Part shown: positions 1-7,754 of the stretch, one piece after another
Position numbering within the stretch: the stretch's first letter is position 1
Layout of the letters: each line of letters opens with the position of its first letter
From: a candidate division WOR-1 bacterium RIFOXYB2_FULL_46_45
Lineage (GTDB): Bacteria; Margulisbacteria; WOR-1; XYC2-FULL-46-14
DNA length: 64,000 nt
Assembly (NCBI GenBank): GCA_001771585.1
Contig: MEUE01000004.1
Coordinates: forward strand, 49,977-113,976
Reading direction: 5' to 3'
The notes under the pieces: model-generated
Told to the model about the DNA's origin: nothing
The model's database searches: none
Seen by the model: only the letters and a program-made list of their open reading frames with translations
Made by a program: the position numbers and the translations under genes

Positions 1-552
1 ATCGGGATTGATATAATGTACGCCCTCCCCGGACAGACCTTTGACGAATTCAAAGAAGATATCAATGCCGTCTTGAAGCTAAACCCGGAGCATATTTCTC
101 TTTACAATCTGGAAGTACAGGCGCAAAATTTTGCGCCTCTCCCCGACAACGACACCGAGGCCGATATGTACCAATACGCCATCGACAAATTCAAAGAAGT
201 CGGCTACAAGCACTACGAGATTTCCAATTTCGCCAAGCCGGAGAGAGAATGCCAACATAATATCGCCTATTGGTTGAATAAGAATTATCTCGGCATTGGA
301 GAGGGAGCGCATTCGCATGTGGATGGCTACCGCTGGGTCGCTGGCGGCGAGAAGGAAGCGGAGCACGGTTGTGAAAAAATTATTATGGGCTTGCGCTTGC
401 TGGAGGGAATTGCCAAAGATAATTTTATCGGCTTTGAGAACGAGGTGAAAGAGCTGAAGGAACAAGGATTGCTCGAAGAGACCGCGGAGAATATCAAATT
501 GACCCACCGGGGATTATTTTTGGCAAATTTGGTGTTTGAGAAGTTCGTGTAA
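1..552 (+). CDS. hemW: HemW-like radical SAM protein, C-terminal part (5' end outside window)
   Basis: The frame is open from base 1 and ends at TAA 550-552, giving about 183 residues of what is normally a protein of about 375. The radical-SAM cysteine motif lies upstream of the window. What is visible is the family signature: the YALPGQT segment, ISLYNLEVQ, HYEISNFAKP and the AYWLNKNYLGIGEGAHSH block, followed by a short winged-helix-like C-terminus. The family (oxygen-independent coproporphyrinogen oxidase-like) is a haem chaperone or porphyrinogen oxidase in the cytoplasm. HemW and HemN cannot be separated reliably without the N-terminus; the compact C-terminal end favours HemW. The ATG at base 16 in the ORF track is internal. 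The gene converges on the M50 protease across an inverted-repeat element. Confidence 0.85.
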   Translation: MGIDIMYALPGQTFDEFKEDINAVLKLNPEHISLYNLEVQAQNFAPLPDNDTEADMYQYAIDKFKEVGYKHYEISNFAKPERECQHNIAYWLNKNYLGIGEGAHSHVDGYRWVAGGEKEAEHGCEKIIMGLRLLEGIAKDNFIGFENEVKELKEQGLLEETAENIKLTHRGLFLANLVFEKFV

Positions 553-557
553 AAAAT

Positions 558-774
558 AGTCCCGAATTTTTATCGCGAATCTTCCGTCCCAAATAATCCC
601 AAATCCACCGACTCCAATCTACATTCTCAAATCCTCGAATACGCCCGCGAATATCTCCTCCCCACCCCAGGGATGGGCATTTCGAGAATATATTGGAGTA
701 TTTGGGACAGATAATTCGAGACCCGGGGATTAGTGATCATTCGAGATGTTGATTTGAGATAAAAATTCGGGACT
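558..774. repeat. Imperfect inverted-repeat element between convergent genes
   Basis: The interval from hemW to the M50 protease is framed by a perfect 17-bp terminal inverted repeat, AGTCCCGAATTTTTATC at 558-574 and its reverse complement at 758-774. Inside, GTCCCAAATA (586-595) pairs with 699-708 and ACTCCAAT (611-618) with ATTGGAGT near 692-699, so most of the 217 bp can fold into one long imperfect hairpin. Several ATTCGAG words recur. No ORF is present. It could be a MITE-like non-autonomous element, and it also sits where a bidirectional terminator would be expected. Confidence 0.7.
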
Positions 775-780
775 CTTCCC

Positions 781-1359
781 CTATCCCACCAAAATACCAA
801 ACAGAAAATTAATCGCGTAGAAAAGGAGTTCTTGGGTCGGCGGGAAGATTAGAATCCCGATCAGAATAAAAAAGCCGTAGCGTTCAAGAGTGATCTGCCA
901 GTTTAAAGGTAAAAAGCGGGTATAGATCCGGGATCCGTCCAGGGGCGGAACCGGCAAAAGATTAAAGATCATAAGCGCCAGATTCAGCCAGATGGTCGAC
1001 TGCAAAAGATTGATCCAAAATAAATTATTGAGCGGGACATTGCGCAAAATAACCGCCAAAAACCAGGCAAGCATAAAATTCGCCGCCGGTCCGGCAATGC
1101 CGACAATCATCATCCCCCGCTCCGGGTTACGGAAATTATACGGATTGATCGGAACCGGTTTGGCCCAGCCGATCCGAAATAAAATAAGGGCCAAAAAACC
1201 CAAAGGATCGATATGGCTGATCGGGTTCAAGGTCAATCTGCCGGCGTAACGGGCGGTCGGATCACCCAGTATGTCCGCCGCTTTGGCGTGGGCAAATTCG
1301 TGGATTGTGATGCTGATCAAAAGGATCGGGAGGAAGATTATAAAAAATTCAAGGCCCAT
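781..1359 (-). CDS. Site-2 protease-like M50 family metalloprotease
   Basis: A 192-residue polytopic membrane protein. The zinc-binding HExxH motif is HEFAH at about residues 20-24 inside the first hydrophobic helix. The second conserved motif, NLLPVPPLDGSR, lies at about residues 133-144 and supplies the third zinc ligand (Asp). Between them are PIS/DPLG and GWAKPVPINPYNF segments typical of the short, PDZ-less M50 group. Known members cleave transmembrane substrates within the bilayer; the substrate here is unknown. It lies 3 bp downstream of uvrA on the same strand, so the two are probably co-transcribed. Length matches other compact bacterial M50 peptidases. It lacks the PDZ domains of RseP and so is not an RseP orthologue. 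Confidence 0.9.
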   Translation of the reverse strand: MGLEFFIIFLPILLISITIHEFAHAKAADILGDPTARYAGRLTLNPISHIDPLGFLALILFRIGWAKPVPINPYNFRNPERGMMIVGIAGPAANFMLAWFLAVILRNVPLNNLFWINLLQSTIWLNLALMIFNLLPVPPLDGSRIYTRFLPLNWQITLERYGFFILIGILIFPPTQELLFYAINFLFGILVG

Positions 1360-1362
1360 GGT

Positions 1363-4188
1363 TTATTTTAGAACCTTTTTCAAATAGTGTCCAGTATAGC
1401 TCTGTGTGTTTTTCGCAATCTGTTCTGGAGTTCCCTCCGCCACAATCTCCCCCCCCATATCGCCGCCGTCCGGGCCAAGATCGATTATATGGTCAACGGT
1501 CTTGATGACATCGAGATTGTGCTCGATAACAATAACCGTATTGCCGGTGTCAACCAGCCGATCAAGTACCGTCAAAAGTTTTTTGATATCGTCAAAATGC
1601 AGGCCGGTGGTCGGCTCGTCCAAAAGATAAAGGGTGCGGCCGGTGGAGCGCAAAGACAATTCGGTCGCCAATTTGACCCTCTGCGCCTCTCCGCCGGAGA
1701 GCGTGTTGGCCGACTGCCCCAGCTTGATATAATCGAGCCCGACATCGTGGAGCGTTTGCAGTTTTCGGTAAATCTGCGGGATATTCTCAAAAAGCCGCAT
1801 TGCCTCTTCAACCGTTGAATCCAAAACCTCAAAGATATTTTTTCCTTTGTAGCGAACCTCCAAAGTTTCACGGTTATATCTTTTTCCTTTACAAACGTCG
1901 CAGGTTACGTAAACATCCGGCAGAAAATGCATTTCGATCTTATTGTAGCCGTCCCCTCCGCACGCCTCGCACCGCCCCCCTTTGACATTAAAAGAAAAAC
2001 GTCCCGGCTGGTAGCCGCGCGCTTTTGCCTCCGGGGTCATCGAAAAAAGGTCGCGGATGTGGTTAAAAACCCCGGTGTAGGTCGCCGGATTTGATCTAGG
2101 GGTCCGGCCGATCGGCGACTGGTCGATGATAATTATCTTGTCGATATGCTCGGCCCCTAAAATCTTATCGTGTTTCCCTTCTTTCTCAATCGAACGGTAA
2201 AACTTCTTCGCCAAAGCGTTATAAAGGATATCGTTGATCAGCGAGCTTTTGCCCGAACCGGAGACCCCAGTCACACCGATAAATTTACTAAGCGGAAATT
2301 TTACGTCAACATCTTTCAGATTGTGATGCTTTGCCCCTTTTATCTCGATAAAATTCCCGTTCCCTTCCCTTCTCTTTATTGGGACCGGGATACAATCGGC
2401 TCCGCTCAAGTATCTTCCGGTTATTGATTTCTTATTTTTTATGACCTGCTCGATGCTCCCCGCCTCCACAATATGTCCGCCATGTATCCCCGCCCCGGAA
2501 CCGATATCAACCAGATAATCGGCGGCACGCATCGTCTCTTCGTCATGTTCAACGACAATCATGGTGTTTCCCAGGTCACGCAGTTTTTTTAGTGTTTTGA
2601 TTAGCTGTTGGTTGTCTTTTTGATGCAGGCCGATCGATGGTTCATCGAGAATATATAAGACCCCGACCAAGCCGGAGCCGATCTGGGTTGCCAAACGGGT
2701 CCGCTGTGATTCTCCTCCGGACAAAGTGCTCGATTGGCGATCCAAAGTTATATAATTCAAGCCGACATCGTCCAAAAATTTCAGGCGCGCCTTGATTTCT
2801 TTTAATATCCCCTTCGCGATCAACTCTTCGCGCTCGGTCAGTTTTAATCCGTCAAGAAAAGAGATCAGTTTCCCAACCGACAAATTGGAAATTTCGGCGA
2901 TCGATTTGCCGTCTATTTTGACGGCCAAAGATTCGGGCTTCAAACGCTGCCCCTTACATTTTGGGCACGGGACCGAGCTCATGAAGCGGTAGAGATAATA
3001 GCGCATATTTTCGGACTTGGTTTCGTAATAGCGGCGCTTTAAGTTGTTGATCACCCCTTCAAACTCGCTCTCGTGTTCCCAATAGCCCTTTTGCATCTGA
3101 TATTTAAATTTTAACGGCTGGTCGGTCCCGTATAAAATCGCATTCAATTGTTTTTTGGTCAGATCTTTAATCGGCGTATCCATGGTAAAACCGAATTTCC
3201 CGCCGACCGCTTCCAGCCGAACCATATAAAAACTGGCCGATTCGCCCCATGGGACGATCGCCCCTTCGGAGAGCGACAGGTTTTTATCGGGGATCACGAG
3301 ATCCGGGTCAAACTCCAACTTATCCCCCAAACCGGTGCATTCCGGACAGGCGCCATAGGGGCTATTGAAAGAAAAGATCCTCGGGGTTATTTCATCTAAA
3401 CTAATCCCGCAATAAGGGCAGGAAAACTTTTCGGAGAAAAGTTCCTCTTTAGCTTTTTTGCCCTCTCCAAAAACAACCAGAACCAACCCGCTCCCGTAAC
3501 GCAGGGCGGTTTCAACCGATTCGGCCAAACGTTTCTTGGCGGATTCTTTTAAAATAATCCTGTCGACGACAATTTCGATATTATGTTTTTTCTTTTTGTC
3601 CACCGAGGGGATATCAGGAAACTCGTGGGTTTTATTATCAATCCTGACCCGAAGGAAGCCGTCTTTTTCTATGTCTTTAAATAAATCTTTATACTCCCCT
3701 TTTCTTCCACGCACTACCGGCGACAGAATCTGTACGGACAGGTCGCGACCTGTCCGTACCATCATAATCTGATCCACAATCTGCTCCACCGTTTGTTTTT
3801 CAATTTTTCTTCCGCATTGCGGGCAATGCGGGATGCCGACGTGGGCAAAAAGGAGGCGCAGGTAATCGTAAATTTCGGTAACCGTGCCGACAGTGGAACG
3901 GGGGTTGCGGGAGGAGGTTTTTTGGTCGATTGAGATTGCCGGCGATAGCCCTTCGATCGAATCGACATCCGGTTTTTGCATCTGCTCCAAAAACTGGCGG
4001 GCGTAGGCGGAAAGAGATTCAACGTATCTTCTCTGCCCTTCGGCGTAGATGGTATCGAATGCCAGCGATGATTTACCGGAGCCGGAAAGGCCGGTAAAAA
4101 CAATCAGCTGGTTGCGGGGAATTTCAAGGTTGACGTTTTTTAAATTGTGTTCCCGTGCACCTTTGATTATGATTTTGTCGGAAGGCAT
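1363..4188 (-). CDS. uvrA: Excinuclease ABC subunit A
   Basis: The 941-residue protein matches UvrA along its length. The first Walker A is GLSGSGKS at residues 33-40, the second is GVSGSGKSS at about 630. Zinc modules are visible as CPYC..CPEC in the first half and CEAC..CDVC in the second, and both ABC signature stretches ([16 protein letters not shown]) are present. UvrA binds damaged DNA as a dimer and loads UvrB in nucleotide excision repair. The start at 4188 sits 6 nt downstream of a TATAAT on this strand. An oddity is a perfect 28-bp palindrome (3732-3759) inside the coding sequence, which encodes residues around 144-152 (VRTGRDLS) where other UvrAs have a short loop before the [10 protein letters not shown] motif. 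Function is probably intact. Confidence 0.98.
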   Translation of the reverse strand: MPSDKIIIKGAREHNLKNVNLEIPRNQLIVFTGLSGSGKSSLAFDTIYAEGQRRYVESLSAYARQFLEQMQKPDVDSIEGLSPAISIDQKTSSRNPRSTVGTVTEIYDYLRLLFAHVGIPHCPQCGRKIEKQTVEQIVDQIMMVRTGRDLSVQILSPVVRGRKGEYKDLFKDIEKDGFLRVRIDNKTHEFPDIPSVDKKKKHNIEIVVDRIILKESAKKRLAESVETALRYGSGLVLVVFGEGKKAKEELFSEKFSCPYCGISLDEITPRIFSFNSPYGACPECTGLGDKLEFDPDLVIPDKNLSLSEGAIVPWGESASFYMVRLEAVGGKFGFTMDTPIKDLTKKQLNAILYGTDQPLKFKYQMQKGYWEHESEFEGVINNLKRRYYETKSENMRYYLYRFMSSVPCPKCKGQRLKPESLAVKIDGKSIAEISNLSVGKLISFLDGLKLTEREELIAKGILKEIKARLKFLDDVGLNYITLDRQSSTLSGGESQRTRLATQIGSGLVGVLYILDEPSIGLHQKDNQQLIKTLKKLRDLGNTMIVVEHDEETMRAADYLVDIGSGAGIHGGHIVEAGSIEQVIKNKKSITGRYLSGADCIPVPIKRREGNGNFIEIKGAKHHNLKDVDVKFPLSKFIGVTGVSGSGKSSLINDILYNALAKKFYRSIEKEGKHDKILGAEHIDKIIIIDQSPIGRTPRSNPATYTGVFNHIRDLFSMTPEAKARGYQPGRFSFNVKGGRCEACGGDGYNKIEMHFLPDVYVTCDVCKGKRYNRETLEVRYKGKNIFEVLDSTVEEAMRLFENIPQIYRKLQTLHDVGLDYIKLGQSANTLSGGEAQRVKLATELSLRSTGRTLYLLDEPTTGLHFDDIKKLLTVLDRLVDTGNTVIVIEHNLDVIKTVDHIIDLGPDGGDMGGEIVAEGTPEQIAKNTQSYTGHYLKKVLK
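3732..3759. repeat. Perfect 28-bp palindrome (GGACAGGT family) inside uvrA
   Basis: The half-site GTACGGACAGGTCG is followed directly by its reverse complement. The core GGACAGGT..ACCTGTCC recurs at 10311-10361 in folK and 60043-60063 in the intergenic end of the integrated element, so it belongs to a dispersed repeat family rather than to uvrA itself. It is in frame and contains no stop codon in the uvrA reading frame. Confidence 0.85.
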
Positions 4189-4202
4189 TATATAATTATA
4201 AC
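4189..4202. promoter_or_regulatory. Bidirectional promoter core between uvrA and mnmA
   Basis: Only 14 bp separate the two divergent start codons and they contain the palindrome TATAATTATA. It supplies TATAAT at 4191-4196 for mnmA (6 nt before ATG 4203) and TATAAT at 4200-4195 for uvrA (6 nt before ATG 4188). On the uvrA strand it reads TGTTATAAT, an extended -10. With initiation about 7 nt after the -10, both mRNAs would begin at or next to the start codon, and neither gene has room for a Shine-Dalgarno sequence. No clear -35 is seen for mnmA. Confidence 0.7.
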
Positions 4203-5234
4203 ATGAAGGTCTTATGCGCCATGTCGGGGGGGGTCGATTCGTCGGTCTCCGCCGCTTTATTAAAAGAACAGGGTTATGATGTCTTAGGGATCACCATGCA
4301 AATCTGGCCCGGTAAAAAAGATTTTGGCGGCTGCTGCGGATTAAAAGAGATTGAAGATGCCAAAGAGGTCTGCCGCGTACTTGGCATCCCCCACTACACC
4401 GTCAATTACCGCGAAGAATTTAAAAAATACGTAATCCAAAACTTTATCGAAGAATATAAGAACGGCCGCACGCCGAACCCATGCATTCGCTGCAATGAGT
4501 TCCTCAAGTTTAAATTATTGCTCAAGAAGGCCGAGGAACTTGGGTGCACCAAAATCGCGACCGGCCATTACGCCCAAATAAAAGACGGACGGCTCTTTAA
4601 GGGCGTGGATCAGCGCAAAGATCAATCCTATGTCTTATATATGATGAACCGAGAGAGTTTAAGAAAAACGCTCTTCCCAATGGGAGAATACACGAAAGAG
4701 GAAGGAAGAAAGCTGGCCAAAAAGTTTAAGCTGCCGGTAGCCGAAAAGAAAGAGAGCCAGGAGATTTGTTTTATTGATGATGATAATTATGGCCGGTTCT
4801 TAAAAGAAAATATTCCTGAAGCAATCAATCCGGGAGACATTATAGATCAATCCGGGATCGTGGTCGGAAAACATAAAGGGATAATTTTCTACACCATCGG
4901 GCAGAAGAAAGGGATCGGCGCCTATGGAGCCAGAAAGTTTGTGACAAAAATTGATGTTTTGAAGAATACAATTACCATCGGAAACGACAACGATTTGATG
5001 GGCAACACTTTAACCGCCGACCATGTGACCTTTACCTCCGGACAGGCACCGGAGGGCGAAATAGAAGTTGCCGCCAAAATCAGATATAATAGTAAAGAAT
5101 CACCGGCAATATTGTCCGCAAACGATAATATCGTTCGCCTGAATTTCAAAGAGAACCAGCGGGCAATCACACCCGGACAGTCGGTGGTATTTTATAAGGG
5201 GGATGAGGTAATTGGCGGCGGAATCATTAACTGA
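4203..5234 (+). CDS. mnmA: tRNA-specific 2-thiouridylase MnmA
   Basis: The 343-residue protein carries the PP-loop SGGVDSS at residues 8-14, the catalytic cysteine in [12 protein letters not shown] near residue 98, and the second catalytic cysteine in SQEICFI near residue 190, followed by the GxHxGxxxxTIGQ-like region ([16 protein letters not shown]) and the C-terminal beta-barrel. MnmA installs the 2-thio group on U34 of Lys, Glu and Gln tRNAs using sulfur relayed from a cysteine desulfurase. The predicted transcript is leaderless. nadA begins inside its last 23 bp, so the two are translated from one message; no functional link is evident. Confidence 0.97.
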   Translation: MKVLCAMSGGVDSSVSAALLKEQGYDVLGITMQIWPGKKDFGGCCGLKEIEDAKEVCRVLGIPHYTVNYREEFKKYVIQNFIEEYKNGRTPNPCIRCNEFLKFKLLLKKAEELGCTKIATGHYAQIKDGRLFKGVDQRKDQSYVLYMMNRESLRKTLFPMGEYTKEEGRKLAKKFKLPVAEKKESQEICFIDDDNYGRFLKENIPEAINPGDIIDQSGIVVGKHKGIIFYTIGQKKGIGAYGARKFVTKIDVLKNTITIGNDNDLMGNTLTADHVTFTSGQAPEGEIEVAAKIRYNSKESPAILSANDNIVRLNFKENQRAITPGQSVVFYKGDEVIGGGIIN

Positions 5235-6135
5235 CAAGATCCACAAATTAAAAAAAGAACGCAACGCGGTGATTCTGGCCCATAACTATCAATTGCCCGA
5301 AGTGCAGGATATCGCCGATTATACCGGCGATTCCCTCGGATTGTCCATTGAAGCGTCAAAGACCAGGGCGGACTTGATCGTTTTTTGCGGCGTCCATTTT
5401 ATGGCGGAGACCGCCGCGATCATCTGCCCCGAAAAAACGGTGCTGATGCCCGACATTAAAGCCGGTTGCCCGATGGCCGACATGATAACCGTACCGCAAC
5501 TTCAAAGTTTAAAGCTCAAAAATCAAAGCGCAAAAGTAGTGTGCTATATAAATTCCTCGGCGGCAATAAAAGCCAAATCGGATATCTGCTGTACCTCCGC
5601 CAATTCAATTGAGGTCTGCCGGTCGCTTGATTGCAACGAGATAATTTTTGTACCGGATAAATATTTGGGCATGTATACGGAAAAGAAGATCAAGGACAAC
5701 AACAAGGACAAGAAATTCATACTATGGAACGGCTACTGCCCCACCCATGCCAAAATCCTCCCCGAACATATCAGGGAAGCAAAGAAAAAACATCCGGGAG
5801 CGATGGTGATGGTCCATCCGGAATGCCGCCCGGAAACAATCGCCGAAGCCGACCGGGTCTTCTCAACCGGAGGGATGTGGACCTTCGCGAAAGAAAGCAC
5901 GGCAAAAGAATTTATCGTCGGAACAGAAATAGGGATGGTCTACCGTCTGCAAAAAGATAATCCGGAAAAAAAGTTCTATCCGGCAACTGAAATCGCGGTC
6001 TGTCCCAACATGAAAAAAACGACGCTTGAAAAAGTGCTCTGGTCCCTGGAGGATTTGAAAGAAAAAATCGTGGTGGATCAAAAAACCGCCGAAGCCGCGC
6101 GCCTCACAATCACTAGAATGCTTGGTCTCTCCTAG
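5212..6135 (+). CDS. nadA: Quinolinate synthase
   Basis: The 307-residue protein condenses iminoaspartate with dihydroxyacetone phosphate to make quinolinate in NAD synthesis. Recognisable blocks are AVILAHNYQLPEVQDIADYTGDS, the first cluster cysteine in CGVHFMAETA, the GCPMADM segment, YINSSAAIKA, MVHPECRPE and the terminal CPNMKKTTLE cysteine; three of the cysteines hold the [4Fe-4S] cluster. The only suitable start is TTG 5212, which lies inside mnmA; GAGGT is close upstream. Bases 5503-5536 are a run of 7-bp repeats (CAAAGNN, about five units) encoding LQSLKLKNQSAK, a probable insertion in a surface region. The 3' end overlaps the convergent response-regulator gene by 23 bp. nadB and nadC are not in the window. 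Confidence 0.95.
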   Translation: MAAESLTDKIHKLKKERNAVILAHNYQLPEVQDIADYTGDSLGLSIEASKTRADLIVFCGVHFMAETAAIICPEKTVLMPDIKAGCPMADMITVPQLQSLKLKNQSAKVVCYINSSAAIKAKSDICCTSANSIEVCRSLDCNEIIFVPDKYLGMYTEKKIKDNNKDKKFILWNGYCPTHAKILPEHIREAKKKHPGAMVMVHPECRPETIAEADRVFSTGGMWTFAKESTAKEFIVGTEIGMVYRLQKDNPEKKFYPATEIAVCPNMKKTTLEKVLWSLEDLKEKIVVDQKTAEAARLTITRMLGLS

Positions 6136-6508
6136 CCATCCGCCGGCGAATCCCGCGGCTGACCAGCTCATAAATCTCTTCCATCAAAAACGGTTTGCGT
6201 AAATATTCCAAAGCACCCAAATCAATCGCCCGGGCATGGGAATGCTCGTCTCCATAAGCGGTTACCATCGCCACCTCTATCTCCGGATCCTTCTCTTTAA
6301 ACTGCCGCAAAAGCTCCAGCCCATCCACCTTGGGCATCTTAATATCGACAAAGGCGACATCGTATTTCCCCTTGGCAAAGGTTTTGAGCGCTTCGGTGCT
6401 GTCCTCAAAAAGGTCAACGTTGTAATTTTTAATACTCAAGATCATCTTGAAAGACTCAAGAACCGACGGCTCATCGTCAACAACAATGATCCTGGCGTTA
6501 TCGCTCAT
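6113..6508 (-). CDS. Stand-alone response regulator receiver protein (third of three)
   Basis: The 131-residue protein is a single receiver domain without an output domain. The acidic pocket is VDDEP near residue 11, the phospho-acceptor Asp is in FVDIKMP near residue 56, the conserved Thr is in VTAYGDE and Lys in YLRKPF. It starts inside the last codon region of the preceding receiver gene (4-bp overlap) and is the last gene of a three-gene tandem array. All three share the C-terminal stretch YLRKPFLMEEIYELV, which marks recent duplication. Such CheY-like proteins act by binding a partner when phosphorylated. The partner kinase is unknown; the membrane kinase at 15-17 kb is the nearest candidate. 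Confidence 0.92.
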   Translation of the reverse strand: MSDNARIIVVDDEPSVLESFKMILSIKNYNVDLFEDSTEALKTFAKGKYDVAFVDIKMPKVDGLELLRQFKEKDPEIEVAMVTAYGDEHSHARAIDLGALEYLRKPFLMEEIYELVSRGIRRRMARRDQAF

Positions 6509-6891
6509 TTATTATCCTCTCTCAACTTCAGACCGCGCTCAACCAGCTCATAGATCTCTTCCATTAAAAATGGTTTGCGCAAATATTCGATCACACCCAG
6601 TTTGCGGGCGGTGGTTTCGGAGGCCTTGGTATCATACGCGGTCATGATTATTACCTGCAAGCGCGGATCGGTTTTTTTCATCTCCCTTAAAATTTCGATC
6701 CCGTCGATCTGGTCGGGGAGCTTGAGGTCGATAAAGGCAACATCGTATTTGTCTTTTTGAAAATTCGCGAGAGCGGAATGGCCGTCGGCAAAGACTTCAA
6801 CTCCGTAATCTTTGTACTTTAAGGTCATTTTAAACGCTTCGAGGATACTGGTTTCGTCGTCGATCACCAGAACATTGGCTTTAACGCTCAA
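6505..6891 (-). CDS. Stand-alone response regulator receiver protein (second of three)
   Basis: A 128-residue single receiver domain with IDDET near residue 11, the acceptor Asp in FIDLKLPDQIDG near residue 56, MTAYDTKASE for the switch Thr, and YLRKPF for the Lys. Compared with its two neighbours it has two extra residues after the acceptor loop (PDQIDGIEIL against PKVDGLELL) and a GVIEYLRKPF stretch, so it is the most divergent of the three. It overlaps both neighbours by 4 bp (ATGA-type), which implies translational coupling in one transcript. Confidence 0.92.
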   Translation of the reverse strand: MSVKANVLVIDDETSILEAFKMTLKYKDYGVEVFADGHSALANFQKDKYDVAFIDLKLPDQIDGIEILREMKKTDPRLQVIIMTAYDTKASETTARKLGVIEYLRKPFLMEEIYELVERGLKLREDNK

Positions 6892-7316
6892 TGTATCCCT
6901 TCGGGCGGCTTCGGGGTGGCCGATTCTTTTGGGGTTTTTACTCTGCGGCGGCGGCGCAGGCCGCGATCAACCAGTTCATAAATCTCTTCCATCAAAAACG
7001 GTTTGCGTAAATATTCCAGCGCTCCCATATTGATGGCGTTGGCATGTGAAGCGTCGGTGGCATAGGCGGTAACAATTACGACTTCAAGTTCGGAGTCGGC
7101 TTCTTTTAATTTTTTCAGCACTTCCAGGCCGTCCATCTTGGGGAGCTTCATGTCGATAAAGGCGATATCGTATTTCCCTTTTTCTATTTTTTCGAGGGCG
7201 GAGGGGCCGTCAAGAAAAGCGTCAACGTCATAATCTTTGATTTTGAGGATCATCTTGAAGGATTCCAAAACCGTCGGCTCGTCGTCAACTACCAGGATTT
7301 TTATATTTTCTGACAC
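6888..7316 (-). CDS. Stand-alone response regulator receiver protein (first of three)
   Basis: The receiver domain begins at VSENIKILVVDDEPTVL. The ORF track starts at 7355, but the likely start is GTG 7316: AGAGGTG at 7321-7327 lies 4 nt upstream of it, and a promoter ends at 7334. That gives 142 residues. The acceptor Asp is in FIDMKLP, the switch Thr in VTAYATD and the Lys in YLRKPF. After the domain there is a basic Pro-rich tail (RRRRRVKTPKESATPK) that the other two lack. It is the first gene of the tandem receiver operon, transcribed away from the CAU tRNA. Confidence 0.9.
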   Translation of the reverse strand: MSENIKILVVDDEPTVLESFKMILKIKDYDVDAFLDGPSALEKIEKGKYDIAFIDMKLPKMDGLEVLKKLKEADSELEVVIVTAYATDASHANAINMGALEYLRKPFLMEEIYELVDRGLRRRRRVKTPKESATPKPPEGIH

Positions 7317-7333
7317 TTTGCACCTCTTTCGGA

Positions 7334-7384
7334 ATTTTATCAATTCACCCTCCACTTTGCAAGCGGGTATTTGTGTTATATAAT
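7334..7384. promoter_or_regulatory. Back-to-back promoters sharing one palindromic -35 (TTGCAA)
   Basis: TTGCAA at 7357-7362 is its own reverse complement. Rightward it is followed after 16 bp by TATAAT (7379-7384), placed 14 bp before the tRNA. Leftward it is followed after 17 bp by TAAAAT (7339-7334), placed just before the Shine-Dalgarno of the first receiver gene. The same hexamer can therefore serve as -35 for two divergent promoters, making their use mutually exclusive at any moment. Confidence 0.65.
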
Positions 7385-7398
7385 GAATTTGGAAACAA

Positions 7399-7472
7399 GC
7401 CGGGATAGCTCAGTTGGCTAGAGCGAGGGACTCATAAGCCCTAGGTCGTCGGTTCAATCCCGACTCCCGGCA
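7399..7472 (+). tRNA. tRNA with CAU anticodon (Met or Ile2)
   Basis: The cloverleaf is complete: acceptor GCCGGGA/TCCCGGC with discriminator A, D-stem GCTC/GAGC, anticodon loop CTCATAA and T-stem GTCGG/CCGAC. The anticodon CAT fits elongator tRNA-Met or the tRNA-Ile2 that TilS converts with lysidine. tilS lies 275 bp downstream in the same direction. The lowest anticodon-stem pair (31-39) is an A-G mismatch. There is no G1 C-A mismatch of an initiator tRNA. CCA is not encoded. Confidence 0.93.
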
Positions 7473-7484
7473 AACAAAAATCCT

Positions 7485-7754
7485 ATGAAAAAAACATTGG
7501 TCTTGTCCGCTTATCTTTTTTTTGTGCCGTCGCTTTATATTATTTTGACTTCAAGACGTTTGGATAAGGACTGCTCCTTCCACGCGGCACAGGCTTTTCT
7601 CCTCTGGCTTATCTTCCTGGCGGTTTACACCATCCTAGTTCCGATCCGCGATTCGCACTTTGCGATCCTGCTGCCCTGGGGAGCAATCGCCGCGATCGGG
7701 ATCACTAAAATTAAAGTACCGGTCCTCTCCGGCTGGGCGGAAGCGTTATGTTAA
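7485..7754 (+). CDS. Small membrane protein of unknown function
   Basis: An 89-residue protein with three predicted hydrophobic helices separated by short loops; the middle one contains FHAAQAFLLWLIFL. A His-Ala-Ala-Gln motif at the start of a helix is also seen in small Tic20/DUF4870-type membrane proteins, but the resemblance is too short to assign the family. It begins 12 bp after the tRNA and its last 7 bp overlap the tilS start codon, so it is part of the tRNA-tilS-folP transcription unit. No function is proposed. Confidence 0.7.
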   Translation: MKKTLVLSAYLFFVPSLYIILTSRRLDKDCSFHAAQAFLLWLIFLAVYTILVPIRDSHFAILLPWGAIAAIGITKIKVPVLSGWAEALC

